A stretch of 64,000 nucleotides of DNA from Bog-950 sp964615305 (GTDB lineage Bacteria > Bacteroidota > Bacteroidia > Chitinophagales > LD1). The translations under genes were made by a program, and so were the position numbers. Under the pieces are notes generated by a model. It worked only from the letters and a program-made list of their open reading frames with translations, did no database searches and was not told where the DNA came from. This document shows, piece after piece, positions 1 to 9,343 of this stretch. Within the stretch, counting starts at the first letter, position 1. The number at the start of each line of letters is the position of its first letter. The stretch is from the NCBI GenBank assembly GCA_964615305.1, contig CAZTNA010000002.1:248001-312000 (forward strand). Reading direction: 5' to 3'.

Positions 1-1212
1 ACCGGTAGCGATACAGTACAAGTAATATTCAATGCTAATCCTTCCCCTGATATTTCTGCTACCGATACTATTAATGCCTGCTCTGGCGAAACAGTAAACT
101 TAGATGCCGGCAGCGGCTTCGATGCATACTTATGGAGCGATGCTACCACCAACAGTACTTTACAAACCAGCTTTGGCGGAGTGTATTCGGTTACTGTTAC
201 TGAAAATAACTGCACGGGAACTGATGCTGTTACTATTATTTTCAATGCACTGCCTATTCCGAGTATTTCTCCTGCAGGGCCTGTTACTGCTTGTTCAGAT
301 GATGCAGTAACCTTTGATGCAGGTGCAGGTTTTGATAGCTATGCATGGAGCACCGGTGAAACTACACAAACAATTCAGCCGACTACCACAGCGCAATACA
401 TTGTAAACGTTACGCAAAACGGTTGCACTGCTGCCGACACTGTGCAGGTTGATTACACTACAAATCCTCATGCTTCTATTACCCCTGCAGGGCCAATCAG
501 TTTATGCGGTGGCGAAACAGCTACGCTTGATGCAGGCAGCGGTTATGCTTCTTACTTATGGAGCAATAACGAAACCACGCAAACCATTACTGTAAGCACA
601 GGAGCCAATTACGATGTTACTGTTACGCAAAACGGTTGCAGCGGTGCTGCTACTGCTGTAGTGGCGGTGAGTGTGCATACTGCGCCTGTGGCGGATGCTG
701 TGTTTTCACCTAACGGTGGCTTCGTTGGAGCTGTACTGGTAGCAACACCATCAAGTGGTGTTACATACGAATGGCAATATGCTAACATGGATACTACCGG
801 AACCTTAAACCCTGTTAACTCCAATAATGATACTCTTGTTGTTTGCGAAGTAAATCCAGGTTATTACAGAGTAATTGTTACAGATGCCAACGGCTGTTCT
901 GATACTTCCTTGTTTGTTGAAGCACCTATATGCGAAGGCATACAAGAGTTAAACTCTCTCTTGAATTTTAGATTAATGCCTAACCCAACTACCGATGTAT
1001 TGAATGTTTCTTATCAGTTAACCGAAACCGAAACTATCAACATCAGCATTATTGACTTGCACGGCAGAAACGTAATGAACGCCATCAGCGGAACACAAAG
1101 CCGAGGCAACTATAACTGGCCGCTGAATGTAAGCCAACTGGCTTCGGGTGTTTACGCTATACATTTCAGTAATGGCAAAGCGAGTAAAAACATGAAGTTT
1201 ATTAAACAGTAA
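1..1212 (+). CDS. T9SS type A cargo protein with Ig-like tandem repeats (5' end outside window)
   Basis: The frame is open from the first base of the window, so the gene starts upstream. About 403 residues are visible. They hold at least three tandem Ig-like/PKD-like units, each with an LDAGSGF-like and a YLWS-like core followed by YxVxVTxNxC. The anchor codons lie at 103, 316 and 529, an exact 213-base (71-residue) period. A less regular domain follows, and the last ~80 residues form a type A T9SS sorting domain: a MPNPTTD motif, a beta-rich core, then the ASGVYAIHF block. Such domains direct export across the outer membrane and are normally cleaved off by the sortase PorU. The protein is probably a cell-surface or secreted adhesin-like protein; its ligand cannot be told. 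A strong terminator follows the stop codon. Confidence 0.88.
   Translation, partial: TGSDTVQVIFNANPSPDISATDTINACSGETVNLDAGSGFDAYLWSDATTNSTLQTSFGGVYSVTVTENNCTGTDAVTIIFNALPIPSISPAGPVTACSDDAVTFDAGAGFDSYAWSTGETTQTIQPTTTAQYIVNVTQNGCTAADTVQVDYTTNPHASITPAGPISLCGGETATLDAGSGYASYLWSNNETTQTITVSTGANYDVTVTQNGCSGAATAVVAVSVHTAPVADAVFSPNGGFVGAVLVATPSSGVTYEWQYANMDTTGTLNPVNSNNDTLVVCEVNPGYYRVIVTDANGCSDTSLFVEAPICEGIQELNSLLNFRLMPNPTTDVLNVSYQLTETETINISIIDLHGRNVMNAISGTQSRGNYNWPLNVSQLASGVYAIHFSNGKASKNMKFIKQ
103..640 (+). repeat. Tandem Ig-like coding repeats, 213-base period
   Basis: GAT-GC codons of the DAGxG motif recur at 103, 316 and 529, exactly 213 bases apart. Each unit encodes about 71 residues ending in a conserved Cys (ENNC or QNGC). 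The array probably continues upstream of the window. Unit boundaries are approximate. Confidence 0.8.
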
Positions 1213-1241
1213 GATTTTTAATCTCTCTTTGGAACCGGGAT

Positions 1242-1267
1242 AACGGGGCGAAAGCCCCGTTTTTTTT
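1242..1267 (+). terminator. Rho-independent terminator after the Ig-repeat gene
   Basis: A perfect 8-bp stem (AACGGGGC/GCCCCGTT) closes a GAAA tetraloop and runs into eight T residues. It lies 30 bases after the stop at 1212 and separates that gene from the acyl-CoA ligase. Confidence 0.92.
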
Positions 1268-1342
1268 GCCTGAGTTTTAGCGTTGTCTGTTTCTTTTTTT
1301 AATCTTCACAATTCCGTTTTTAATAACCTTAAAATCTGCTGT

Positions 1343-3121
1343 ATGCAAGTAACCCGCCTATTCGACTTTCTTACTGAACAAATTGAGAAACATGCTGACC
1401 AACCATTTATTGCATCGAAAGTTCATAAGCAATGGAAACATTTTTCGTTCTCTGAAACACAAGAAATTTCAGATAGAGTAAGCCAATTACTCATGAGTTT
1501 GGGATTAAAAAAAGATGATAAGATAGCTATCATTTCAGCCAACAGAACCGAATGGAATTTCACAGACATTGGCAGCCAACAAATTGGCCTCATAAACGTG
1601 CCTATGTATCCGACAATTGCCGAAAAAGATTACGAGTTTATTTTTAATGATGCGGGTATTCAATACGCATTCGTAGGCGATGAATCCATCTACAATAAAG
1701 TTCGTCCGTTAATGGGCAAAGTATCGTCACTTAAAGGCATTTATACGTTCGACAAAGTAAACGGTGCAAATTATTTTTGGGATGCCTTGCCCGCTTTAAT
1801 TGCAGTAAACAAAGAAGAGATAAAAAAACGCAGAGACGTGGTAACTGAAGATGATTTAGCTACAATTATTTACACATCAGGTACAACTGGCAACCCAAAG
1901 GGTGTAATGTTGATGCACCGAAACATGGTAAGCAATATTAAAAGCGTTCAAGAGGTTACACCATTTGCCGATGGAGAAAAAGCGTTGAGTTTTTTACCGC
2001 TTAATCACAGTTTCGAGCGCATTGTGTTTTTTAGTTACTTGGCTTATGGAATCCATATTCATTACGCTGAAAGTTTGGAAGCTATTGGAGATAATTTAAA
2101 GGAAGTGAAACCATATTGTTTTACTACCGTGCCTCGTTTGTTGGAAAAAGTGTACGAAAAGATTATGGCTAAGGGTAGTGAGTTAACCGGCTTTAAGCGT
2201 AAATTGTTTTTTTGGAGTATTGATCTTGGTTCTCAGTATCAAATTGGTGGCGGGAATAGTATCTTCTATAAAATTCAATTGGGAATAGCACGAAAACTAG
2301 TGTTTAGCAAGTGGCAAGAAGCCTTAGGGGGCAGAGTTGAATTTATTGTAACCGGTGCATCAGCCATGCAACCGCGTTTAATTAAGTTGTTTACAGCCGC
2401 AGGAATAAACGTGCTTGAAGGTTATGGGCTAACCGAAACATCCCCCGTTCTGTGCGCAAATCGCATAGATGAGAAAGAGCGATGTATCGGAACTGTCGGC
2501 ATGCCAATTCCGCATGTTGAGATTAAACTGGCTAATGACGGTGAAATACTTGCAAAAGGCCCCAACATTATGAAAGGCTACTACAATCGTACTGATTTAA
2601 CAGAAGAAGTAATTGATAAAGATGGATGGTTTCATACCGGTGATATAGGAACTTGGGTAGAAAAACACGGCCATAAATTTTTGAAAATAACTGATCGTAA
2701 AAAAGAGTTGTTTAAAACAGCAGGCGGCAAATACATTGCCCCTCAGGTAGTAGAAGAAAAAATGAAAGAAAGTCGTTTTATTGAGCAAATGATGGTAGTA
2801 GGTGGTGATGACAAAAAATATATTGCAGCGCTAATTGTTCCTTCGTTTGTTAACTGTTTAGATTGGGCTAAAGAAAACGGAGTATCTGTTACCAACAATA
2901 CTGAAATTGTATCAAACGAAAAGATAAAAGCATTAATCAACGCAGAAGTAGAAAAATATAACAATGATTTTGGTAAATGGGAACAGGTAAAAAAGTTTGC
3001 TCTGCTAAGTGCAGAATGGAGCGTTGAAGCCGGTGAACTAACACCTACCATGAAAGTAAAACGCAGAGTGATAGCTGAACGTTATAGAGTTACCATTGAA
3101 GAACTGTTTACCGACAAGTAA
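1343..3121 (+). CDS. Long-chain fatty acid--CoA ligase (AMP-binding)
   Basis: This enzyme activates fatty acids with ATP and coenzyme A through an acyl-adenylate, feeding beta-oxidation or lipid synthesis at the inner membrane. All diagnostic ANL-superfamily motifs are present: the P-loop YTSGTTGNPKG near residue 178, GYGLTETSP near 360, DGWFHTGD near 428, the ITDRKKELFKTAGG hinge region, and a C-terminal Lys in TPTMKVKRR near 567. The chosen ATG at 1343 gives 592 residues, normal for FadD/FACL proteins. An upstream in-frame TTG at 1283 would add 20 poorly conserved residues next to the terminator and is less likely. The gene ends exactly where the converging J-domain gene ends (3121/3122). 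Confidence 0.93.
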   Translation: MQVTRLFDFLTEQIEKHADQPFIASKVHKQWKHFSFSETQEISDRVSQLLMSLGLKKDDKIAIISANRTEWNFTDIGSQQIGLINVPMYPTIAEKDYEFIFNDAGIQYAFVGDESIYNKVRPLMGKVSSLKGIYTFDKVNGANYFWDALPALIAVNKEEIKKRRDVVTEDDLATIIYTSGTTGNPKGVMLMHRNMVSNIKSVQEVTPFADGEKALSFLPLNHSFERIVFFSYLAYGIHIHYAESLEAIGDNLKEVKPYCFTTVPRLLEKVYEKIMAKGSELTGFKRKLFFWSIDLGSQYQIGGGNSIFYKIQLGIARKLVFSKWQEALGGRVEFIVTGASAMQPRLIKLFTAAGINVLEGYGLTETSPVLCANRIDEKERCIGTVGMPIPHVEIKLANDGEILAKGPNIMKGYYNRTDLTEEVIDKDGWFHTGDIGTWVEKHGHKFLKITDRKKELFKTAGGKYIAPQVVEEKMKESRFIEQMMVVGGDDKKYIAALIVPSFVNCLDWAKENGVSVTNNTEIVSNEKIKALINAEVEKYNNDFGKWEQVKKFALLSAEWSVEAGELTPTMKVKRRVIAERYRVTIEELFTDK

Positions 3122-3835
3122 TCAGAACCCTTTATCTGATTTCAACTTTTCGTAGGCCTCCTGTATTTGCTGAAACTTTACAGCTAGCTGTTTTTTTTCT
3201 ATCTCGGTAACGGAAGAGTTTCTATCGGGGTGGTATTTTAATACCAATTTTCTATACGCATTACGAATCTGTTCGGGCGAAGCATTTACTGATAAACCTA
3301 AAACATCAAATGCTGAAACGGCAGTTAAAGTTTGCTCTTCTTTTATCATTTTAAACTCTACATCGTTTACAGTCAAGTATCCGGACACTTTAAAAATGAA
3401 ATACTCTTCTCTGCTTGTTACGCCTCCTTTACTTAATGCCAAATCGAACAAAAAACGAACTATTTGAATACGTGTGCTGCGCTCAGTGTACATACGCAAC
3501 TGATCACAAACTATATTCAAATCATATTCATGTTGCAGGCAGTGGTTAAGCATCTGTTGCCTCCTCAAAGTATTTTCAGCACCAAAATACTTATCTAAAA
3601 ACTGTGAGGTAAATTCTATTTGCCGCAGCGAAGCACCCTGATTAACCTTAATCAGGTACGATGCCAGTACTATTAAATTTGCTTCAAGTTCTGAAACCGT
3701 GCCTGTAACTTCAGTGATTTGGCTTCTATTTTTCTCAAAAGCATGACCGGCAAGAAAACCAAGTAGTCCGCCTAAAGGGTTGCCGGTTATTGCCCAACCC
3801 AAACCCGCACCTAACCATTTTTGATATTTAGCCAT
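3122..3835 (-). CDS. TerB-like / DnaJ-domain co-chaperone (DjlA-like)
   Basis: The N-terminus (residues 1-30) is Gly-rich and hydrophobic, like the membrane-associating segment of DjlA-type proteins. Residues ~45-150 resemble the helical TerB/DjlA central domain. The C-terminal ~65 residues are a J domain with the invariant HPD in LKYHPDRN, the site that stimulates DnaK ATPase. The 237-residue length fits DjlA-like proteins. The protein is probably a membrane-linked Hsp70 partner; its client is unknown. Stop codons of this gene and the converging acyl-CoA ligase abut, so they share no visible terminator. Confidence 0.88.
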   Translation of the reverse strand: MAKYQKWLGAGLGWAITGNPLGGLLGFLAGHAFEKNRSQITEVTGTVSELEANLIVLASYLIKVNQGASLRQIEFTSQFLDKYFGAENTLRRQQMLNHCLQHEYDLNIVCDQLRMYTERSTRIQIVRFLFDLALSKGGVTSREEYFIFKVSGYLTVNDVEFKMIKEEQTLTAVSAFDVLGLSVNASPEQIRNAYRKLVLKYHPDRNSSVTEIEKKQLAVKFQQIQEAYEKLKSDKGF

Positions 3836-3873
3836 TTAAGCAGTCATGTAATAAATGTGATCGCTGGTAAAGT

Positions 3874-4659
3874 TTAGTAATGCAACTTCTTTTTATAAAC
3901 CATGTATGACAACACTATCCCTAGTGCTATAAACGGAAGGTTGAGTAACTGGGTTTTGCTTATTACTTCGAGCACAACCATGCCATCTGGAACTTTGAAA
4001 AACTCTAAAAGAAATCGAGCAATAAAAACAGTAGTAAAAAATACCGCTACGTAAATCCCCGGCCTACTAAGTTTAACTCTCCTAAAAAGAATAATCAAGA
4101 TTACCTGGATAACAAAATAAGCTATGCTCTCGTAAAGTACTACTGCATGGCGAGGAACTTCGTCCACCTGCTTAAAAATAAATGCCCATGGCACATCAGT
4201 TGATTTTCCATAAAGTTCAGAGTTCATTAAATTTCCAAGCCGGACCAATGAAGCAAGAATTGCAACTGAAATTATTCCCAAATCAAGCGTTCTAAAAAAC
4301 GGAAACTCTTTATGTACGCGGCTAAAAACATACAACCCAACCAGACCACCCACCACACCACCGTGGCTTGCCAAGCCTCCTTTCCAAACAGATAATATAT
4401 CCTGAGGATTTTGAAGATAAAAGTCTAACTGATAAAAAGCTACATGTGCCAACCGCGCACCCACTAATCCGCCTACAAAAACGTACTGAATGATGAGAGT
4501 TATTTTTTCGTCTTCAAAGCCCAATTGTTGAAACACAAAGCGCTGTATGAGAAAACAACCTATTAACGACAGGCCCCAAAACAGACCATACCACTTAATA
4601 GAGAACATACCTACCGACACAAAATCGGGGCTGGGGTTCCAATGAATAAACTCAAGCAT
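3874..4659 (-). CDS. lgt: Prolipoprotein diacylglyceryl transferase
   Basis: Lgt moves a diacylglyceryl group from phosphatidylglycerol to the lipobox cysteine of prolipoproteins in the inner membrane, the first step of lipoprotein maturation. The sequence has about seven hydrophobic segments, the KGGLASHGGVVGG loop with its conserved His, and the family signature RLGNLMNSELYG near residues 135-150 (Arg and Asn of the phosphatidylglycerol-binding motif). Its 261 residues are typical. The ATG at 4659 is chosen because the upstream in-frame TTG (4665) lies inside the -7 promoter box. The lipoproteins encoded nearby (7253, 8161, 24811, 46113) are the sort of substrate it would act on. Confidence 0.95.
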   Translation of the reverse strand: MLEFIHWNPSPDFVSVGMFSIKWYGLFWGLSLIGCFLIQRFVFQQLGFEDEKITLIIQYVFVGGLVGARLAHVAFYQLDFYLQNPQDILSVWKGGLASHGGVVGGLVGLYVFSRVHKEFPFFRTLDLGIISVAILASLVRLGNLMNSELYGKSTDVPWAFIFKQVDEVPRHAVVLYESIAYFVIQVILIILFRRVKLSRPGIYVAVFFTTVFIARFLLEFFKVPDGMVVLEVISKTQLLNLPFIALGIVLSYMVYKKKLHY

Positions 4660-4662
4660 ACA

Positions 4663-4693
4663 CAATATTACTTGGGGAATGGAAAATCACAAA
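4663..4693 (-). promoter_or_regulatory. Promoter for lgt, leaderless geometry
   Basis: On the minus strand a TTTG (4693-4690) is followed after exactly 19 bases by TAATATTG (4670-4663), one mismatch from the Bacteroidota -7 consensus TAnnTTTG. Only three bases separate the -7 box from the ATG at 4659. Since the start site normally lies 3-6 bases beyond this box, the mRNA should begin at or next to the ATG. Confidence 0.6.
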
Positions 4694-4758
4694 TCAACTT
4701 TTGTAAACAAACAACAGTTACACTAAACACATTCTTGAAATTCTTATGATTGCAATAC

Positions 4759-7134
4759 TTACTCTACAATTATCTTTTTAGTGGTTACATGTCCTTGCAA
4801 GTCTGTGGCAGAAACAAAATAAATTCCAGCTGGTAGCTTATGAATATCCCACTGCAACAAACTTTGATGGGTATCAATAGCTGTATGTATAAGTTCTTTA
4901 CCGGTTAAGTCTGCTAAAGATATGCTTAACAACGCGTTCTTCTCAAACATCACTTCCACCCTATTTGTAGCTGGGTTTGGGGAAACAACAAAGTTGCTCT
5001 CCAAAATATTATTCCCAAATGAGTTATACAAGCAATCAACAGTTGGTGCTGATGTATCAGGTATGGCACTATTGTAAATTCCTAGGCAGTACTGGCCTTT
5101 CTGTAAACCATAAACAGTTACCGTCCCCAGTTTATTCGTAGCGTTTCCTCCGTTGTTTACTACAAATGAGTCAGCAATTGCCCAATCCGTATTATCGTTA
5201 CTACGGTAAAGGATTACAATACTATCTTCCGAATTACTGACAAATGGATTATCTAGAGAAATATCGTTACCATTATAACTGATGGTGGCATTGGCTTTAA
5301 ATCCAACATTAATCAAGCCATCTACATTCCAGAATCGTTTATCATGTAAATGCAGACCGGCTATTTTGTTTTGCATGGGTTCAGGACTAATCCAATTATG
5401 CTCTATACGTAACAGGCTAGAATCTATATTTTGAGTTACATCAACTATCATCTTGGCTGTTCCAAAATCAAAACTTCCGGTGTTAGAAATAACTTTCCAT
5501 TCATCAGTAATAGCGTCTTGCAGCTTTTCATCGAAATCAAGTGCCACATAAGAAGGTGCGGGTGTATTGAGTTGATACAGGTTAACTGAAGTACATTCAC
5601 CACTCACTGTTGTCTTTACATCAGTGCGGTTCCATAGCGAATCGAAATATGAAATAGTAACCGGCACGTTGTTGTAGTAATGTGGTGCATGGCTAAGCCG
5701 TTGATGAATATTTACCACAAAACTGTGTGGCTCAAAAGGAGCTGTTTCGACTTCCTGTGTGGTAAATGAAAAATGAGGGAACCCTGCCGCTAATATCCAA
5801 TCATTGAAGTAATCGTTCAGGTTTAGACCGGAACAGGCATTGAGGTAGTTAAGCAACTGAGTAGTAGTAGTATTTTGAAAAGCATTGTCTGAAAGATAAT
5901 TTTTTACACAGCTAAAAAAGAGAGAGTCACCCATATACGTACGCAGTGTATGAATAAAATCTCCGCCCTTGTCATACACTGTGCTTCCATATGTGAGCAA
6001 CGAAGGAACTCCACTAACAGCAAAATAACCATTGTCATCAACGTGTGTTTTATGTAACACCTTTTCGTGATTTGTCCTCACTTTACGTTTATAATCACTC
6101 AGTCCATAAAATTTTTCATAAAACAGATGTTCGTTGTAAACCGCCCATCCTTCGTTTAACCACATATCGCTGGCTGTGGCGCACGTGACCAAATTTCCAA
6201 ACCAGTTGTGAGATAACTCGTGCACTATTACATCTTCACAATCTTCAAACCCGGCATACAACAGAGCTTGCATGAAACCTGTGTTTGTAGCGTGCTCCAT
6301 GGCACCTGCATTGAATGGTATCATACAGTAGCCTACACGGTCCCATTGATACTCACCCCATAATTCTTCATAGATGTGAAATGCACTGCGAAGATTAATA
6401 AACTTATTTTTTACAGCAGTTGTATCACTTGCTCGTGCAGCAATTTGTATTTGCCTAATGCCACCAATACTGTGAACAGTGTCGAGTAAAGTTTGGTAAG
6501 TTGTAACTGCCATTGAAGCCAAATAAGAAGGTATTTCTTGGCCTAATTTCCAATGCCAGGTTTTTGTATTGCCGTTTATAGATGAGTTAATAAGCATTCC
6601 GTTACAGAATGCTTTGTGAATGTCTTTAGTTGTTACCACAAACTCGTACAAGCTTCGTTCGGTGAAATTGTCGAAGCATGGGAACCAAACTCTACCATAG
6701 TTATGTGGATTTGCCAAAAAACTAACCCCTATATTGAACGCCTGCGAGGTTGTCCAATAAAAACCTCCAAAATCACCTGCTTCCTGTACAGGTGTGCCGT
6801 GGTAAAAGATACGAAGTGAAGCTGTGTCGTTTTGGTTTAGAGGTGCCGGGAACTGAAATTGCAACAAGGTATCGTTATAGCCAAATGACACATTTTGTTG
6901 GTTTACTAAAACTGAATCAACTGTGAGTTTAAGTAAGTCGAGGCGAATATTACTAACGTTATTTTGTAGTGCTTTTACTCCAAGTACTGCTTCACCCTTT
7001 AATTTTTTATTGCTAAAGTCGGTAACATCAATATTTAGCTGTACTGTTTTAATTGAAATGGTATCTCCTCGAAGATCGCTGGCTGATACATAAAAAAAAC
7101 AAGTACAGCACAGAAAGAGTATTAGTTGTTTCAT
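4759..7134 (-). CDS. Secreted M1-family metallopeptidase with T9SS type A domain
   Basis: A zinc aminopeptidase-like protein. Residues 1-18 form a signal peptide. The M1 catalytic core follows the N-terminal beta domain: a GAMEH sequence near residue 277 replaces the classic GAMEN, then HELSH (His305, Glu306, His309) and the third zinc ligand Glu328 in NEGWA. The C-terminal ~75 residues carry an SPNPATN motif and an LPAGIYFV block, a type A T9SS sorting domain, so the enzyme is expected to be exported and cell-surface attached or released. In total 791 residues. It probably trims peptides for nutrition; the Asn-to-His change in GAMEN affects a position that helps bind the substrate N-terminus and may change specificity. 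Confidence 0.93.
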   Translation of the reverse strand: MKQLILFLCCTCFFYVSASDLRGDTISIKTVQLNIDVTDFSNKKLKGEAVLGVKALQNNVSNIRLDLLKLTVDSVLVNQQNVSFGYNDTLLQFQFPAPLNQNDTASLRIFYHGTPVQEAGDFGGFYWTTSQAFNIGVSFLANPHNYGRVWFPCFDNFTERSLYEFVVTTKDIHKAFCNGMLINSSINGNTKTWHWKLGQEIPSYLASMAVTTYQTLLDTVHSIGGIRQIQIAARASDTTAVKNKFINLRSAFHIYEELWGEYQWDRVGYCMIPFNAGAMEHATNTGFMQALLYAGFEDCEDVIVHELSHNWFGNLVTCATASDMWLNEGWAVYNEHLFYEKFYGLSDYKRKVRTNHEKVLHKTHVDDNGYFAVSGVPSLLTYGSTVYDKGGDFIHTLRTYMGDSLFFSCVKNYLSDNAFQNTTTTQLLNYLNACSGLNLNDYFNDWILAAGFPHFSFTTQEVETAPFEPHSFVVNIHQRLSHAPHYYNNVPVTISYFDSLWNRTDVKTTVSGECTSVNLYQLNTPAPSYVALDFDEKLQDAITDEWKVISNTGSFDFGTAKMIVDVTQNIDSSLLRIEHNWISPEPMQNKIAGLHLHDKRFWNVDGLINVGFKANATISYNGNDISLDNPFVSNSEDSIVILYRSNDNTDWAIADSFVVNNGGNATNKLGTVTVYGLQKGQYCLGIYNSAIPDTSAPTVDCLYNSFGNNILESNFVVSPNPATNRVEVMFEKNALLSISLADLTGKELIHTAIDTHQSLLQWDIHKLPAGIYFVSATDLQGHVTTKKIIVE

Positions 7135-7252
7135 ACGTTAGTAGCGAAGATATAAATAGCAATTTGAGGTAAAAGATTAAAGCAAGTCTTGACTCAATTT
7201 TGTTTTTTGTCAAGCCGAAATGTTTTTCGTAATTCGCTTGGTAAATAAGAAT

Positions 7253-8125
7253 ATGAAAAGTTCAATTGCTTTGCGTGGTTTATCATCTATTGTTTGGGCT
7301 ACTGTATGTTTAGTTGGCTGTAGAGAAATTGGCCCAAACATTAACTTACGGAATAACGCAAATGCCGTTAGCGATACTACCTATGTTGAATCGGCAGTTG
7401 CCACTCCTGAAATAAAGAATGTAATTATTGAAGAGTTTACAGGTGTACGTTGCCCTAATTGCCCGCAAGGCCATCAAATAATAGCCAATATAAAAGCAGC
7501 ACATAACGACCGCGTGGTATCTGTAAGTTTACACCCCATCAATTCTTTAGGTATTCATTATTCGTTTAGCGCTGATACATTTCAGAATGCCAGTGCGCAA
7601 TCTTTGTTTGACGAATTAGGGCAAATAGGATTAGAGCCTGCAGCTGCGATTGACCGTATTCCAGCAACTAGCTCTTCGGTGTTATTCGAAAAAAACAGCT
7701 GGGTAGGTAAGGTTGACCAACAACTAACTAAATCTACTCCTGTTAACCTTCAACTTACATCAACCTACGACTCTTCTACGCGTGAAGTTACCATTGTAAT
7801 GGAAGCCCACTATACCGAGCAGGTAACACCTAAGAATAAAGTTACCATGCTGCTAACCGAAACCGATATTGTATCTGCACAGTTAAATGGCTCTGTAATT
7901 GATACATTTTATGTTCACAAAGATGTGCAACGTGCATTTGTGTCTTCCATAACAGGCGATTTGCTAGACGCACCCTTAGATGCAGGCAGAGTGTTTGTTA
8001 AGGTTTATAAAACCACTTTAGCAAGCAAATGGAATCCGGAAAAAATGCATGTGTTATCTTACATACACGAGTTTGAAAATAACAGCCGCCTTGTTTACCA
8101 GGCTCGAGAAATTAAAGTGAAATAA
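7253..8125 (+). CDS. Omp28-related lipoprotein with thioredoxin-like fold
   Basis: The protein matches the Omp28-like family of Bacteroidota: a lipoprotein signal with lipobox LVGC near residue 20, then IIEEFTGVRCPNCPQGH, a thioredoxin-like start with a CPNC dithiol pair. The C-terminal half is beta-rich. Omp28 of Porphyromonas is an outer-membrane lipoprotein; a redox or adhesin role has been suggested for the family but is not settled. The start at 7253 is preferred over 7220 because it puts positively charged residues directly before the hydrophobic core. An inverted repeat (CTTGAC at 7188, GTCAAG at 7209) lies in the region shared with the divergent aminopeptidase gene. Confidence 0.85.
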   Translation: MKSSIALRGLSSIVWATVCLVGCREIGPNINLRNNANAVSDTTYVESAVATPEIKNVIIEEFTGVRCPNCPQGHQIIANIKAAHNDRVVSVSLHPINSLGIHYSFSADTFQNASAQSLFDELGQIGLEPAAAIDRIPATSSSVLFEKNSWVGKVDQQLTKSTPVNLQLTSTYDSSTREVTIVMEAHYTEQVTPKNKVTMLLTETDIVSAQLNGSVIDTFYVHKDVQRAFVSSITGDLLDAPLDAGRVFVKVYKTTLASKWNPEKMHVLSYIHEFENNSRLVYQAREIKVK

Positions 8126-8160
8126 ACAATCGGTATTGTCGTTATTGATGAAATTAATGC

Positions 8161-8646
8161 ATGATGTTATCATTCGTATCTAAGGTTCCTCATCGCTTTT
8201 ATTCGCAAGGTCGTTCGCACATTCTGTTGTTTTGTATTCCAATAATTTCAGCCTGCTCGTCATGCAAAAAACAAGAGTTACGAAGTACAACCTACTCTCT
8301 AAGAGCTTTCAATAACAGTGGCTTGTCTGGTTTTGTAACATTTCAGGAAACCAATAGCATTAACTCTACCGTTGTAAAGCTAACTGCTAATGGCGTTACA
8401 CCAAACACAGTTTACCTTACACATCTGCACACAGGCACTCCTGGGAATTTAACCGGAACTCTCATTTACTTTAAAAATCTTCAAAGTACAACCAACACAA
8501 TTGTTAGAGAAGAAACATGGGCCGAAACCTACGACAATGCCTTGCAAAGCAATACCTGCGTAACTATGCATAATCCGTTTGTGCCTTTCTCTAATGATAC
8601 AACCGGCTACGCACTGGCAGGAAATACCGGAGCTAATGCACCTTGA
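8161..8646 (+). CDS. Putative CHRD-like lipoprotein
   Basis: A 161-residue protein. After a basic N-terminus and a hydrophobic stretch there is a lipobox-like IISAC. The mature part is beta-rich and contains a THLHTGTPGNLTGTLIYF segment, similar to the HxH...G core of CHRD domains and related to the Cu/Zn superoxide dismutase-like fold. It lies 35 bases after the Omp28-like gene and is probably co-transcribed. Its function is unknown; CHRD identity rests on a short motif. A weak 7-bp AT-rich hairpin (8669-8685) follows. Confidence 0.65.
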   Translation: MMLSFVSKVPHRFYSQGRSHILLFCIPIISACSSCKKQELRSTTYSLRAFNNSGLSGFVTFQETNSINSTVVKLTANGVTPNTVYLTHLHTGTPGNLTGTLIYFKNLQSTTNTIVREETWAETYDNALQSNTCVTMHNPFVPFSNDTTGYALAGNTGANAP

Positions 8647-8713
8647 TCAGAAACCAACCTATTTGTAAATTTTCTTGGAGAAAATAGTAGATATGCGTCA
8701 AAACTAATTACGT

Positions 8714-9262
8714 ATGAACACAGGATTGCTACAAAAAGAAAGTACCGCACTTTTAGTAATAGATATACAGGAACGTTTAATGCCTGTAATTCATGAACGT
8801 GAAAAAATCTTTGCTAACGCAAACAAATTGTTGCGAGGAGCAGAAATATTAAGTCTGGAAACCATTATTACAGAACAGTACCCAAAAGGACTAGGGCACA
8901 CTTGTGCCGAAGTGGAAATTGGTGAAAACAAAACTTTGATAGAAAAAGTGTGTTTCAGTTGTATGCAAAGTGAATCTATTACAGATCAACTAAAACTCAC
9001 CAACAAAAAATCGCTGATAATTTGCGGTGTAGAGTCGCACATTTGTGTACTAAAAACAGCTCTGGATGCTATACAAGCCGGTTACCAGGTTCATGTGGTA
9101 GCAGATGCTGTTTCCTCTCGTACACCAGAAAACAAACAACTTGCCCTAGAACGTATGCGCCAGTCCGGAGCCTTTATTGTAAGTGTTGAAATGGTATTGT
9201 TTGCTTTACTAAACGAGGCCGGCACTGACGAGTTTAAGGCTATTTCTAAACTCATTAAGTAA
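8714..9262 (+). CDS. Isochorismatase-family cysteine hydrolase
   Basis: A 182-residue cytosolic alpha/beta hydrolase of the isochorismatase/nicotinamidase superfamily. The catalytic triad is visible: Asp17 in LLVIDIQE, Lys78 in IEKVCF, and the nucleophile Cys111 in GVESHICVLKT. The small size and absence of a zinc-binding DxHxxxxxxH insertion point to the YcaC-like branch rather than a true nicotinamidase (PncA). Substrate unknown. It may be transcribed with the upstream lipoprotein gene, 67 bases away. Confidence 0.87.
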   Translation: MNTGLLQKESTALLVIDIQERLMPVIHEREKIFANANKLLRGAEILSLETIITEQYPKGLGHTCAEVEIGENKTLIEKVCFSCMQSESITDQLKLTNKKSLIICGVESHICVLKTALDAIQAGYQVHVVADAVSSRTPENKQLALERMRQSGAFIVSVEMVLFALLNEAGTDEFKAISKLIK

Positions 9263-9310
9263 CATGTTAGCTTTTGTAGCAGTTTACAAACTATTAACGT
9301 TAGCAAACCG

Positions 9311-9339
9311 TTGGTTATGTATGGTCTTTCTTAATTTTG
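9311..9339 (+). promoter_or_regulatory. Promoter for the 470-residue orphan, leaderless geometry
   Basis: A TTG at 9311-9313 is followed after 18 bases by TAATTTTG (9332-9339), a perfect match to TAnnTTTG. Four bases (AACC) separate it from the ATG at 9344, so transcription should begin on or beside the start codon. Confidence 0.6.
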
Positions 9340-9343
9340 AACC

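Noticed and set aside
7188..7214. Inverted repeat CTTGAC/GTCAAG as an operator
   Set aside because: Six-base arms with a T-rich 15-base gap between divergent genes are weak evidence, and no regulator is adjacent.
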